Notes: generated by a model from the sequence alone, not told the origin. A stretch of 39,313 nucleotides of DNA from an uncultured Prevotella sp. (GCA_902800365.1 CADCEF010000031.1:1-39313); one strand, 5' to 3'. Positions 27,014-34,209 are shown, numbered from the stretch's first letter. Numbers and translations: made by a program.

Positions 27014-27021
27014 CAAAGGTA
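27014..27021 (-). promoter_or_regulatory. -7 box of the NifX-led operon
   Basis: TACCTTTG on the minus strand precedes the start at 26981-26984. The -33 region lacks a clear TTG, as in promoters that need an activator. Confidence 0.5.
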
Positions 27022-27190
27022 CTGATTTATAATTGATTATTTGTACATTTGCATCCATCTTTACAATACTTTATGATTTATCAATTTGGCAGATAATTGT
27101 GAGAAGTGCAAATTGAGTGCTAAATATAATCAGAAGCCCAATTCGTTCTTGGGAAAATTTTCCCACGTATTATCGAATTTTTTTTTGCTC

Positions 27191-27219
27191 TGAGTAAAAT
27201 TACTCATCCCACTGAGTAA
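27191..27219. promoter_or_regulatory. Palindrome plus half-site, possible operator
   Basis: TGAGTAA (27191-27197) and TTACTCA (27200-27206) are perfect inverted arms with a 2-bp spacer; a third TGAGTAA lies at 27213-27219. It is in the 295-bp gap between the DUF4112 gene end and the NifX promoter, about 170 bp upstream of that promoter. The rest of 27012-27276 is AT-rich with no gene that I can support. Confidence 0.4.
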
Positions 27220-27276
27220 AATTTTAGATGTGTTATTAAGTACTTGATTGTTAGGCGATTATAGGTTTGATAATTT

Positions 27277-27768
27277 TTAAAATAAAGAAGCAATTAATGA
27301 GTATAGGTAAGTACCGAAACTAACTAAAGCCCATATCATAAGAGCAATGAGTATAAGTAGGATGATTAGTATAACGGCTGATTGTATAGCTTTTTGATTC
27401 ACCTCCTTTGTTACGGTCACGTTGCCGTCAACAAATCCTTGAATCATCGCCATGTTCTTAGTGTTAGCGCGGTGGAATACATCAATAACGTCGCCAATAA
27501 AGAATGGTATCATACCCAATAGCACATCACGGAGTGCATTGTTGATAATGGCAAGGGTAAGGGGGATGCTTTTGATGACGCGCGTTGAGAAATAGATGAA
27601 AGGCACTACGCATAATATTGTAATCATATCGCCCCATCCAGGAATGATTCCAATGATGGCGTCAAGATAGTATCGATCCATGTAACGAGTGATATCGTTC
27701 ATTGTCTGATAGACTTTATTGTCCATCAGACGTTTCCTTTGTAGCAGTCGCTTTTCGTCTTTATTCAT
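27277..27768 (-). CDS. DUF4112 membrane protein
   Basis: This 163-residue protein contains the DUF4112 core: YYLDAIIGIIPGWGDMITIL, FIYFSTRVIKSIPLTLAIIN, RDVLLGMIPFFIGDVIDVFH and RANTKNMAMI. A C-terminal transmembrane helix is formed by AVILIILLILIALMIWALV. The function of the family is unknown. It is the last gene after the hydrolase and dcuB, with a 62-bp gap. Confidence 0.8.
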   Translation of the reverse strand: MNKDEKRLLQRKRLMDNKVYQTMNDITRYMDRYYLDAIIGIIPGWGDMITILCVVPFIYFSTRVIKSIPLTLAIINNALRDVLLGMIPFFIGDVIDVFHRANTKNMAMIQGFVDGNVTVTKEVNQKAIQSAVILIILLILIALMIWALVSFGTYLYSLIASLF

Positions 27769-27830
27769 TGATTATACAACCTCCATGCCAAATGGTGAAA
27801 GGGCCAACTTTGCCAGTCGGAAATCCATTA

Positions 27831-28583
27831 TTATAGCAGTATAGTTTCTCCTTCTCTTTTAATCTCCCAGAATGGAATTTGTTTTTCGTCCGTAAACTCC
27901 TTCATGCGCCAGGACGATTCGAAGCCGCTGGCTACGAAGTGCATGGGAACGAACATGCCGACCTTGAAACGCTCGATGAATTGTCGGCCTCCGAGGGTAT
28001 AGCCGTTACCTATGCGTCCGTCTATTGGGAACATCACGAGGTCGAAACCATCCGCCACCTTGCGAATGTCTTTCAACTCGCCCAAATATTGCTTTTCGTG
28101 GGCTATAGGATCAATCTCCTCGTCGAATTCTTCGCTGTAGATAGTCTCTCCTGGTACCACATCAGGTAGGAATCTTGCATACCAGTTGTTCAAGTCGCCT
28201 GCATGGAAAATGCGCTTGCCTTCTGTCTCTACAATCCATGATACACCACTGTCTGTACTGCCTAATGCTTTGACGGAAACTATATCATCAGACCACGAAC
28301 CACCTTTTGCCAACCATACATCAGCATCATCCTTATTGGCTCTTCTGTGTTTAAGAATATCCTTGCTTAATATGTAGGTGATATCCGACTTTTGTCTTTT
28401 CCAATCAAAAATATCCCTTGTAAAGTGATCTTCGTGGAAATGGCTGGAGAAAACATATATAGGCTTTTGCTTCCGCAGCACATCTTCCATCACGCCACTT
28501 GGATCCAACCAATAGTCGAATACCAAGATGGTATGCTCTGTTTCGAGCACAAAGCCGCTATGGAATATATACGTCAGCTTCAT
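27831..28583 (-). CDS. Metallo-beta-lactamase-fold hydrolase
   Basis: In this 250-residue protein MKLTYIFHSGFVLETEHTIL opens the fold, SSHFHEDHFTRDIFDW carries the HxHxDH metal site (around 56-61) and FHAGDLNNWY is the second metal motif. It resembles UlaG-like or YycJ-like MBL proteins; the substrate is unknown. The frame is open upstream through the gene-tail scar (LADYHETQKK), but the ATG at 28583 matches the family start. It is downstream of dcuB by 52 bp and likely co-transcribed with it. Confidence 0.82.
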   Translation of the reverse strand: MKLTYIFHSGFVLETEHTILVFDYWLDPSGVMEDVLRKQKPIYVFSSHFHEDHFTRDIFDWKRQKSDITYILSKDILKHRRANKDDADVWLAKGGSWSDDIVSVKALGSTDSGVSWIVETEGKRIFHAGDLNNWYARFLPDVVPGETIYSEEFDEEIDPIAHEKQYLGELKDIRKVADGFDLVMFPIDGRIGNGYTLGGRQFIERFKVGMFVPMHFVASGFESSWRMKEFTDEKQIPFWEIKREGETILL

Positions 28584-28650
28584 TTTCTTTTGAGTCTCAT
28601 GATAGTCTGCGAGCACATGTTTGTTGTGTCAATCGTCAGTATATAAATGT
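28584..28650 (-). pseudogene. Scar of the 163-residue protein gene (copy C)
   Basis: On the minus strand this stretch reads LTIDTTNMCSQ, matching the start (MITIDTINMCSH) of the gene at 24135. It then jumps, out of frame, to ADYHETQKK, matching its end (ADYRDIQKKK). The junction is TGCTCGCA, which occurs near both the 5' and the 3' end of the intact gene, so an internal deletion at this short repeat explains the structure. It overlaps the 3' end of dcuB and abuts the hydrolase start. Confidence 0.55.
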
Positions 28651-29982
28651 GATAATCAGATAGCCGATGCCAATGCTGACAAAGGTTGTGATAAAGCCAG
28701 AGAGTTGGAACGAGTGGTTGAGCACATATTTGCCGATACGCGTTGTGCCAGTAGTGTCGAAGTTGATAGCAGCCACCTCCGTCGGATAGTTTGGAATGAA
28801 GAAATAACCATTCACGGCAGGAAACATAGCCACGAGTGCCAATGGGGGGATGCCCAGACCGATGCCCAACGGGAAAAGGGTGCGCACAGCAGCAGCCTGC
28901 GAGAAAAGCATGATACTCATAATAAACAAGGCCACGGAGAAGAGGAACGGATACTGAGTCACAATGTCGGCGATATGACTCTTGAAGAACTCCATGTTGC
29001 CATTGAAGAAGGTGTCGCCCATCCATGCGATACCAAAGATAGCTATCATGGCATTCATACCGGCATCAAAGATGTTGCCGCTGACGGCTTTCTTCACGCT
29101 CGCCTTACCCACAATCAGGATGAGAGCAGCAATCGACATCATCAGAATCTCAATCGTCTCAGGCATCGAGAGCCGGGTTACTACACCGTCGGCCTCGTAC
29201 GTAGGACGCAGAGATGGCACACTGCCGAAGATGACCACAAGGATCACGCCCAGAAGAAACGCCAGCACACTCCATTTAGCACGGGGATTAGGATTCTGCT
29301 CTATCTCTGACATGACCTTAGCCTCGGCTTCAGGATCAATCATACCTTCGCGCACTCTGCGCTGGTATTCAGGGTCATCTTCCAATTCCTTACCCACACG
29401 GTTCTGAACGAATGCAGACACAAGGATAGCAATGAGCGAAGCTGGGATGCAAACAAGGAGAATGTCCTTCAGTTCGATGCCTTTTCCACCTAGCAGGTCG
29501 GTAGAGATTACTGCAGCCGTAGCAGCCGACATGGGCGACCCGGTGATACCCAGCGAGGCAGAAATCGTGGCCACCGTCATGGGGCGCTCAGGGCGGATTT
29601 TGGAGTTCTTGGCAATCTCAGCGATAATGGGCAATAGGGAATAAGAGGTGTGGGCCGTACCTGCCACGAGACAGAAGAGCCAGGTGGTTAGCGGACCATA
29701 GTAAGTTATGTGAGTGGGGTGCTTACGCAGGAACTTAGCTGCCAGCCCCACTAGGTAGTCGAGCCCACCAGCAGCCTGCAGTGCAGCCGTTGCCGTAATC
29801 ACCGATGCAATAATCAGCATCACGTCGATGGGTAGTTTGCCTGGTTGCAAGCCGAAGATGAATACAAGGATGAATACACCTACCATGCCGTAGATACCAA
29901 GTCCGATGCCTCCCACTCTGGCACCAATAAAGATCAGGGCCAGTACTATAAACAATTGGCAAAGAATCAAGAGTGTCGCCAT
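28636..29982 (-). CDS. dcuB: Anaerobic C4-dicarboxylate transporter
   Basis: This 448-residue inner-membrane protein with about 10-12 helices opens with LLILCQLFIVLALIFIGARV and GGIGLGIYGMVGVFILVFIF. It contains DcuA/DcuB landmarks: LIIASVITATAALQAAGGLD, CLVAGTAHTSYSLLPII and ASLGITGSPMSAATAAVIS. It exchanges fumarate, malate or aspartate for succinate during fumarate respiration, fitting an anaerobic Bacteroidales. DcuA and DcuB cannot be separated by motif alone. Its C-terminal residues (IIFIY-type tail) run into the scar at 28584-28650, so the end of the protein may have been altered by recombination. Confidence 0.9.
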   Translation of the reverse strand: MATLLILCQLFIVLALIFIGARVGGIGLGIYGMVGVFILVFIFGLQPGKLPIDVMLIIASVITATAALQAAGGLDYLVGLAAKFLRKHPTHITYYGPLTTWLFCLVAGTAHTSYSLLPIIAEIAKNSKIRPERPMTVATISASLGITGSPMSAATAAVISTDLLGGKGIELKDILLVCIPASLIAILVSAFVQNRVGKELEDDPEYQRRVREGMIDPEAEAKVMSEIEQNPNPRAKWSVLAFLLGVILVVIFGSVPSLRPTYEADGVVTRLSMPETIEILMMSIAALILIVGKASVKKAVSGNIFDAGMNAMIAIFGIAWMGDTFFNGNMEFFKSHIADIVTQYPFLFSVALFIMSIMLFSQAAAVRTLFPLGIGLGIPPLALVAMFPAVNGYFFIPNYPTEVAAINFDTTGTTRIGKYVLNHSFQLSGFITTFVSIGIGYLIITFIY

Positions 29983-30034
29983 AGATTTTATTTTCTATAT
30001 CAATAGTTTTTATTTCGAGTTATCAGCCGATATG

Positions 30035-30066
30035 CAAAGATAGTGTTTTTGGGTGGAACTACCAAA
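30035..30066 (-). promoter_or_regulatory. Promoter of dcuB
   Basis: On the minus strand TTTG (30066-30063) and TATCTTTG (30042-30035) are 20 bp apart. A second -7-like TACCTTTG on this strand lies at 30159-30152 and could give a longer transcript. Confidence 0.7.
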
Positions 30067-30181
30067 TAATCCATCGAAAAAGTGGGAAAACAAAGCGTTT
30101 TGGGCTCTGCCTCATTAGTCGTAAAATCAAAAAACATATTAAAATCGAGAGCAAAGGTAGTCGTTTTTGGAATTTAATTCG

Positions 30182-30189
30182 TATTTTTG
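30182..30189 (+). promoter_or_regulatory. -7 box of the SpoIIE phosphatase gene
   Basis: TATTTTTG lies 25 bp before the ATG at 30215. No -33 box at the normal distance was found. Confidence 0.5.
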
Positions 30190-30214
30190 TCCTCACAATT
30201 TAGGATTATAGCAT

Positions 30215-32143
30215 ATGAAACGATTGGTATTACTACTGACCACTGCATTGACATTTGTAGGGTGCGACTTTTTTCGCCCGCTCGACGGACCAGGAATGGA
30301 ACGTACTGACGACGGGCTCGACAGCATAGCCGTGGCTAATGCGCGGAGAGCTGTAGAAAGTTTCGAAACCAAACAATACCGCATGGTGGAGTACTACGGC
30401 AATAAGGCGCTGGCCGAAAAACGACTGTACGAACACAATCCTACGCTGTACTACCAAACGTGGCAATACCTTATTTCTACAGCCTTCGACAACGGCGAAT
30501 ATAAAAAAGGCATCGACCTGATAACAGCTGCACTCGACAAGTCGGCTCAGGAGGAAGAGCCCGAACTAAAGGCCTACGAGGCGCGCTTTATGGCTCAGAT
30601 GGGTATGGGACAAATCAGACTGGCGCGCGTGAGCGAGGGTATAAAGAGCTGCGACGATGCTTATCGCAAGTTCGAGGCACTGATTGGCGATAATCCCCAA
30701 TGGGAGTTGTGTTATATGTGGTATCGCTCTACAGGCGAGGCTGTGCAACACTTTGCCATCTGCGATATTAAGACCGCTCTGGAGTGGTTGCCACGTATGG
30801 AACAAACGTACAAGAAAGCCATCTCAGCCCCCGACGTACCCGAAGGTATGGCCGACTATTGTCTGTCGAAACTCGAGCTGACCAAGGCCGAGGTATACAT
30901 GAAGGCCGACAATCCGAAAGAGGCCGAACGACACTTCAATGCTTATCAGCAGACGGAGATAGCCAAGAGCGGCGAGGACTGGATTTCGCCACAATTGTAC
31001 TACGAAAACGCTCGCCGATGGGATAAACTCTTAGCCATATATAATCGCTGGGACTCGATGTGTATAGCCAACGGATACCCCATGAATACCGACTATCAGC
31101 AGATGTTGGGCATGAAATATCATGCAGAGCTGGAGAACGGTCGACGCGACTTGGCACTTAAGACTGCCACACGAATCGTAGATCATCTGGGCGCTGTCGA
31201 CTCGCTGAACAAGAGCGACGATGCAAGCCAGTTGGCTGTGATATACGAGACACAGAAAAAAGAGGCCAAGATAGCCGAACAAGAGGCCAGCATCGCTCGC
31301 CAGCAGTTGGTGGCTGTACTGATAGCCTTTGTGCTGGTTGCCATCTTCTTTGTTGTTTACAGTTTGTATCGCCGGCGCGCTGCTCGCCGTCTCGCCGAGG
31401 TAAAAGCAGCCAAGGAACGAATAGAGAGCGAACTGCGTATCGCTAAGGAAATACAGCAGTCGATGGTTCCGCATGTATTCCCCGAGCGCCAGGAGCTCGA
31501 TCTGTATGCATCGATGACACCAGCTCGCGAAGTGGGGGGCGACCTCTACGACTATATTATGGACGGCGATCGCCTTTACTTCTGTGTGGGCGACGTGTCA
31601 GGCAAAGGCGTACCTGCCGCATTGTTTATGGCCCAAACCATACGACTGATGCGCACCTTTGCAAAACAGCGAATGATGCCCGACGTGATAGCCACCCGAC
31701 TGAACGCAGAGCTTACCGAGGGCAACGAGAGCGGAATGTTTGTTACCATGTTTATCGGACTGCTCGACCTGCAGACAGGCCATCTTGATTTCTGCAATGC
31801 CGGACATAACCCTCCTGTGATTGGCGGAGGCGACCATCAGGGCGCGTTCTTAGATGTAAAATCAAACGCACCTATCGGCCTTTGGCCCAACTTAGAGTAT
31901 GAAGGCGAACAGATGGAAAACGTGAAGGGTAGGGTACTCTTTGTGTATAGCGACGGTCTGAACGAAGCAGAGAACGAGCAGAAGGTACAATTAGGCGAAC
32001 AGAAGCTGATAGACATTCTGCGCAGTACCGACTATGAGAGCTCTCGCCAAGTGATAGAGCGCATGGAGCGCGAGGTAGAGCGCCATCGTCACGGCGCCGA
32101 ACCCAACGACGACCTTACAATGATGTGCATCCATGTGAAATAA
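30215..32143 (+). CDS. Lipobox- and TPR-containing SpoIIE-type protein phosphatase
   Basis: In this 642-residue protein the N-terminus LVLLLTTALTFVGC has a lipobox with Cys17. Residues 45-340 are helical pairs resembling TPRs. A transmembrane helix (VAVLIAFVLVAIFFVVYSLY) sits at about 366-386, followed by a coiled coil and a PP2C/SpoIIE phosphatase domain (about 405-642). Metal-binding Asps are visible in GGDLYD (Asp443), VGDVSGKG (Asp460) and PNDDLTMM (Asp632/633). It would sense a periplasmic signal with the TPR part and dephosphorylate an anti-anti-sigma-type partner in the cytoplasm. No RsbV/RsbW-like gene is in the window. It is a single-gene unit. Confidence 0.85.
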   Translation: MKRLVLLLTTALTFVGCDFFRPLDGPGMERTDDGLDSIAVANARRAVESFETKQYRMVEYYGNKALAEKRLYEHNPTLYYQTWQYLISTAFDNGEYKKGIDLITAALDKSAQEEEPELKAYEARFMAQMGMGQIRLARVSEGIKSCDDAYRKFEALIGDNPQWELCYMWYRSTGEAVQHFAICDIKTALEWLPRMEQTYKKAISAPDVPEGMADYCLSKLELTKAEVYMKADNPKEAERHFNAYQQTEIAKSGEDWISPQLYYENARRWDKLLAIYNRWDSMCIANGYPMNTDYQQMLGMKYHAELENGRRDLALKTATRIVDHLGAVDSLNKSDDASQLAVIYETQKKEAKIAEQEASIARQQLVAVLIAFVLVAIFFVVYSLYRRRAARRLAEVKAAKERIESELRIAKEIQQSMVPHVFPERQELDLYASMTPAREVGGDLYDYIMDGDRLYFCVGDVSGKGVPAALFMAQTIRLMRTFAKQRMMPDVIATRLNAELTEGNESGMFVTMFIGLLDLQTGHLDFCNAGHNPPVIGGGDHQGAFLDVKSNAPIGLWPNLEYEGEQMENVKGRVLFVYSDGLNEAENEQKVQLGEQKLIDILRSTDYESSRQVIERMEREVERHRHGAEPNDDLTMMCIHVK

Positions 32144-32166
32144 AAAAGTATTGTCATCTCGAGCCT

Positions 32167-32686
32167 TCACCCTCCCTTGTCATTCTTTTTTATCACTTTA
32201 CACGGGTTGCCAACCGCAATGGAATTCGAGGGAATATCTTTTGTTACTACGCTTCCAGCGCCGATGGTTACGTTATCGCCAATGGTTACACCTGGTAGTA
32301 TGGTGACACTGCCGCCAATCCATACGTTATTGCCGATGCTTACAGGTTCTGCCCATTCTCTGCGGCTGTTGCGTTCCACAGGATCGGTGCTGTGGCAGGC
32401 TGTGTAGATGCTGACATTCGGACCTATAAAACAGTCGTCGCCAATGGTGTATCTGTTTGCCATAGTCGCAGCGAAACGGCTGGTTAATGAGGAAGTCATC
32501 ATCTGCCACATGACCGAGCAAGCCCTTCAGGATTTCCTTCATACGCTGGGCTTGAGACGGACGCAGGGAATTGTATTCGTAAAGAACTTCTCTTGTCGCC
32601 ATCAGTTCCTCTATCAGTTCCGGGTCAATGGCAGAATAAACCTCACCCGCCAACATCTTTTCTTTCTCTGTCATATGCTTAGTCAT
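32167..32686 (-). pseudogene. Hexapeptide acetyltransferase, copy 2, frameshifted
   Basis: The first part (MLAGEVYSAIDPELIEELMA ... CDYGKQI, start 32686) and the second part ([20 protein letters not shown] ... VIKKNDKGG, ending 32167) are in different frames. Relative to copy 1 at 25566-26084, 8 bp are missing at about 32449-32456, immediately after CDYGKQI. As in copy 1, the beta-helix coil expected here is absent. The 3' 235 bp are about 98% identical to copy 1, while the N-terminal half has diverged (HDYNLLRPSEKQK against YEYNSLRPSQAQR). No single open frame gives a full enzyme unless a ribosomal shift occurs. It is the last gene of the HxlR-led operon. Confidence 0.8.
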
Positions 32687-32987
32687 AATATTCTATTTTC
32701 AGTTCTTCACTGACGTTAAAATCATCATGGAAACCGTCATCATACTTGTACACAATCCGAAGACCTCGGTAAGTTGAGGGTACTTTCAACACCTCCAGCA
32801 AATGCCACTTAGGACGTCCAAAGTCGTATGATTCTCTGTCTAGAATGATGCGATTTGATACAAAATCAAACACATAATATCCACCACCAATGCATGAATC
32901 GCCTGGTTTCAGCAGGTCTTTATGCTGATTAACCATGCCGAGACGAAAATAACCGTCCATTGTGATGATGAACTTGGGGAGTGTCAT
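32679..32987 (-). CDS. Conserved hypothetical protein
   Basis: This 102-residue soluble protein starts MTLPKFIITMDGYFRLGMVN and contains GDSCIGGGYYVFDFVSNRII, PKWHLLEVLKVPSTYRGLRI and VYKYDDGFHDDFN. It looks like a compact beta-rich protein. I recognise similar proteins in Bacteroidales but know no function. It starts 4 bp after the HxlR stop and overlaps the acetyltransferase start by 8 bp, so it is translationally coupled with both. Confidence 0.65.
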   Translation of the reverse strand: MTLPKFIITMDGYFRLGMVNQHKDLLKPGDSCIGGGYYVFDFVSNRIILDRESYDFGRPKWHLLEVLKVPSTYRGLRIVYKYDDGFHDDFNVSEELKIEYYD

Positions 32988-32991
32988 ACCT

Positions 32992-33348
32992 TCAATCTGT
33001 TACCACTTCATTGAAATGCTCCTTGCCCCAGGCTATCAGAGCTGTGAGTGCAGGCATCAGAGATTTGCCTGTATCAGTCAGGGAATACTCCACTCGAGGA
33101 GGAACCTCCGGATAGACCTCACGATGAACAAGGTGACTCTGCTCCAGATTCTTCAGCGTCTGCGAGAGCATTTTCTGCGAACAGTCTGTCATCAGACGAC
33201 GGATCTCATTAAAGCGCAATACGCCGGTCTCGCTGGTGTGAAGCATATAGAGCACCAGCATAGACCACTTGTCACCGAAACGACTCACTACTTGCCTGAT
33301 AGGACAGGCTAAATACTCAGCTTTACGACCTTGGTCGCTTGCTACCAT
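32992..33348 (-). CDS. HxlR-family transcriptional regulator
   Basis: This 118-residue protein has the core ACPIRQVVSRFGDKWSMLVL, followed by GVLRFNEIRRLMTDCSQKML and VHREVYPEVPPRVEYSLTDT, which is the HxlR/DUF24 winged helix. The conserved Cys in ACPIRQ is the redox- or electrophile-sensing position in several members (HypR, YodB, QorR). The ATG at 33348 lies in the loop of the leader hairpin, so the first eight residues (MVASDQGR) come from the RNA element. The frame also opens at a TTG at 33372. It is divergent from the cupin gene, a likely target, and heads a three-gene operon. Confidence 0.88.
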   Translation of the reverse strand: MVASDQGRKAEYLACPIRQVVSRFGDKWSMLVLYMLHTSETGVLRFNEIRRLMTDCSQKMLSQTLKNLEQSHLVHREVYPEVPPRVEYSLTDTGKSLMPALTALIAWGKEHFNEVVTD

Positions 33349-33426
33349 CGGGACGCAAGAAACCGAATGCAATCGAGCTCGCTCGAATTGCTGAGGTGCA
33401 GCCTGTTCTCGCTGAGTTTACTCAGC
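33326..33426 (-). ncRNA. Structured 5' leader of the HxlR gene
   Basis: Reading the minus strand from the -7 box, GCTGAGT pairs with ACTCAGC (33426-33411), followed by the conserved ACAGGCTGCACCTCAGCA. A variable stem TCGAGC/GCTCGA comes next, then the conserved block TGCATTCGGTTTCTTGCGTC through CCGATGGTAGCAAGCGACCA and AGGTCG. CTTGC/GCAAG and GACC/GGTC hairpins are formed in that block. The cupin copy keeps the blocks but has different stems. This copy stops after GGTCG, lacks the closing 3' strand and continues as HxlR codons. Confidence 0.7.
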
Positions 33427-33457
33427 AAAGGTAACAAATAGTTACCGAATAACCAAA
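33426..33457 (-). promoter_or_regulatory. Promoter of the HxlR operon
   Basis: On the minus strand TTTG (33457-33454) and TACCTTTG (33433-33426) are 20 bp apart. The first leader hairpin begins at the last G of the -7 box. Confidence 0.8.
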
Positions 33458-33554
33458 TTATACTTGGTTAATCTAAGTTAACGTCACTTTCGAAGAAGCC
33501 CGATAACATCACAATTCCTACTATTTGGTAACTATCTCACCAAAAAGTGCCTTC

Positions 33555-33585
33555 TTGTGGGAATGAAAAACTTGCCGTACCTTTG
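33555..33585 (+). promoter_or_regulatory. Promoter of the cupin gene
   Basis: TTG at 33555-33557 and TACCTTTG at 33578-33585 are 20 bp apart. The leader to 33754 is about 165 nt, the longest in the window. Confidence 0.8.
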
Positions 33586-33717
33586 CGGTGCAATTCGAGA
33601 TAATTGCACCGCGAGGACAGGCTGCACCTCAGCATCCTCAGCATAAAGCAAGCTTTCTGCATTCGGTTTCTTGCGTCCCGATGGTAGCAAGCGACCAAGG
33701 TCGAGCGGCACTGTCCT
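33585..33717 (+). ncRNA. Structured 5' leader of the cupin gene
   Basis: GCGGTGCAATT (33585-33595) pairs with AATTGCACCGC (33602-33612). AGGACAG (33614-33620) pairs with CTGTCCT (33711-33717) as an outer stem. Inside are a variable AAAGC/GCTTT stem (about 33645-33656), CTTGC/GCAAG (33670-33674 with 33687-33691) and GACC/GGTC (33693-33696 with 33699-33702). The blocks between stems are the same as in the HxlR leader. Together they look like a multibranched regulatory RNA; the ligand or partner is unknown. Confidence 0.7.
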
Positions 33718-33740
33718 TGCACCCAGTAAATAACATTTAA
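33681..33740 (+). CDS. Possible 19-residue upstream ORF in the cupin leader
   Basis: The ATG in the loop of the conserved hairpin opens MVASDQGRAALSLHPVNNI, ending at a TAA 13 nt before the cupin start. The same ATG and first eight codons begin the HxlR protein on the other strand's copy. Translation is not proven; an ordinary leader would contain such an ORF by chance fairly often. Confidence 0.3.
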   Translation: MVASDQGRAALSLHPVNNI

Positions 33741-33753
33741 AACGAATAGAATT

Positions 33754-34209
33754 ATGAAACAGATTGAAACAATTAAGAGTGGCAAGAATTACAAAGCAGT
33801 AAGCGTAGGTAAGATGAGTGAGATTATCGAGCATGTGCTTCCGATGGGACCGAACGTAACCATTCAAGGTAAGGTATTCGCAGGTCAGGCTGTAGGTGCT
33901 ACAGGAAGCGAGTTCTCGTTCCAGACACTCGTTCCAGGTCAGGACAGTGGTTTCTTGCATACCCACAAGACTCATGAGGAACTATACTTCATCTTGAAGG
34001 GCGAAGGCCAGTATCAGGTGGATGGTGAGATTTTCCCTGTCAGCGAGGGCACCATTATCCGCGTCGCTCCTGATGGCAAGCGTGCGCTGAAGAACACCGG
34101 CAGCGAGAACCTGACTATGCTCTGCATCCAATACAAGGCCAATGCCTTCACCGAAGCAGACAGTCCTATGACTGATGGTGTCATCCTTCAAGAAGAACTG
34201 AAATGGTAA
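33754..34209 (+). CDS. Cupin-domain protein
   Basis: This 151-residue cytoplasmic protein has a conserved double-stranded beta-helix with the motif GFLHTHKTHEELYFILKGEG (first cupin motif, His/Glu metal ligands, about 70-89) and the second motif around GTIIRVAPDGKRALKNTG. The catalytic role is unknown; small cupins act as dioxygenases, isomerases or quercetinase-like enzymes. It is divergent from the HxlR gene, a typical arrangement for a regulator and its target, and overlaps the next gene by 7 bp. Confidence 0.82.
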   Translation: MKQIETIKSGKNYKAVSVGKMSEIIEHVLPMGPNVTIQGKVFAGQAVGATGSEFSFQTLVPGQDSGFLHTHKTHEELYFILKGEGQYQVDGEIFPVSEGTIIRVAPDGKRALKNTGSENLTMLCIQYKANAFTEADSPMTDGVILQEELKW

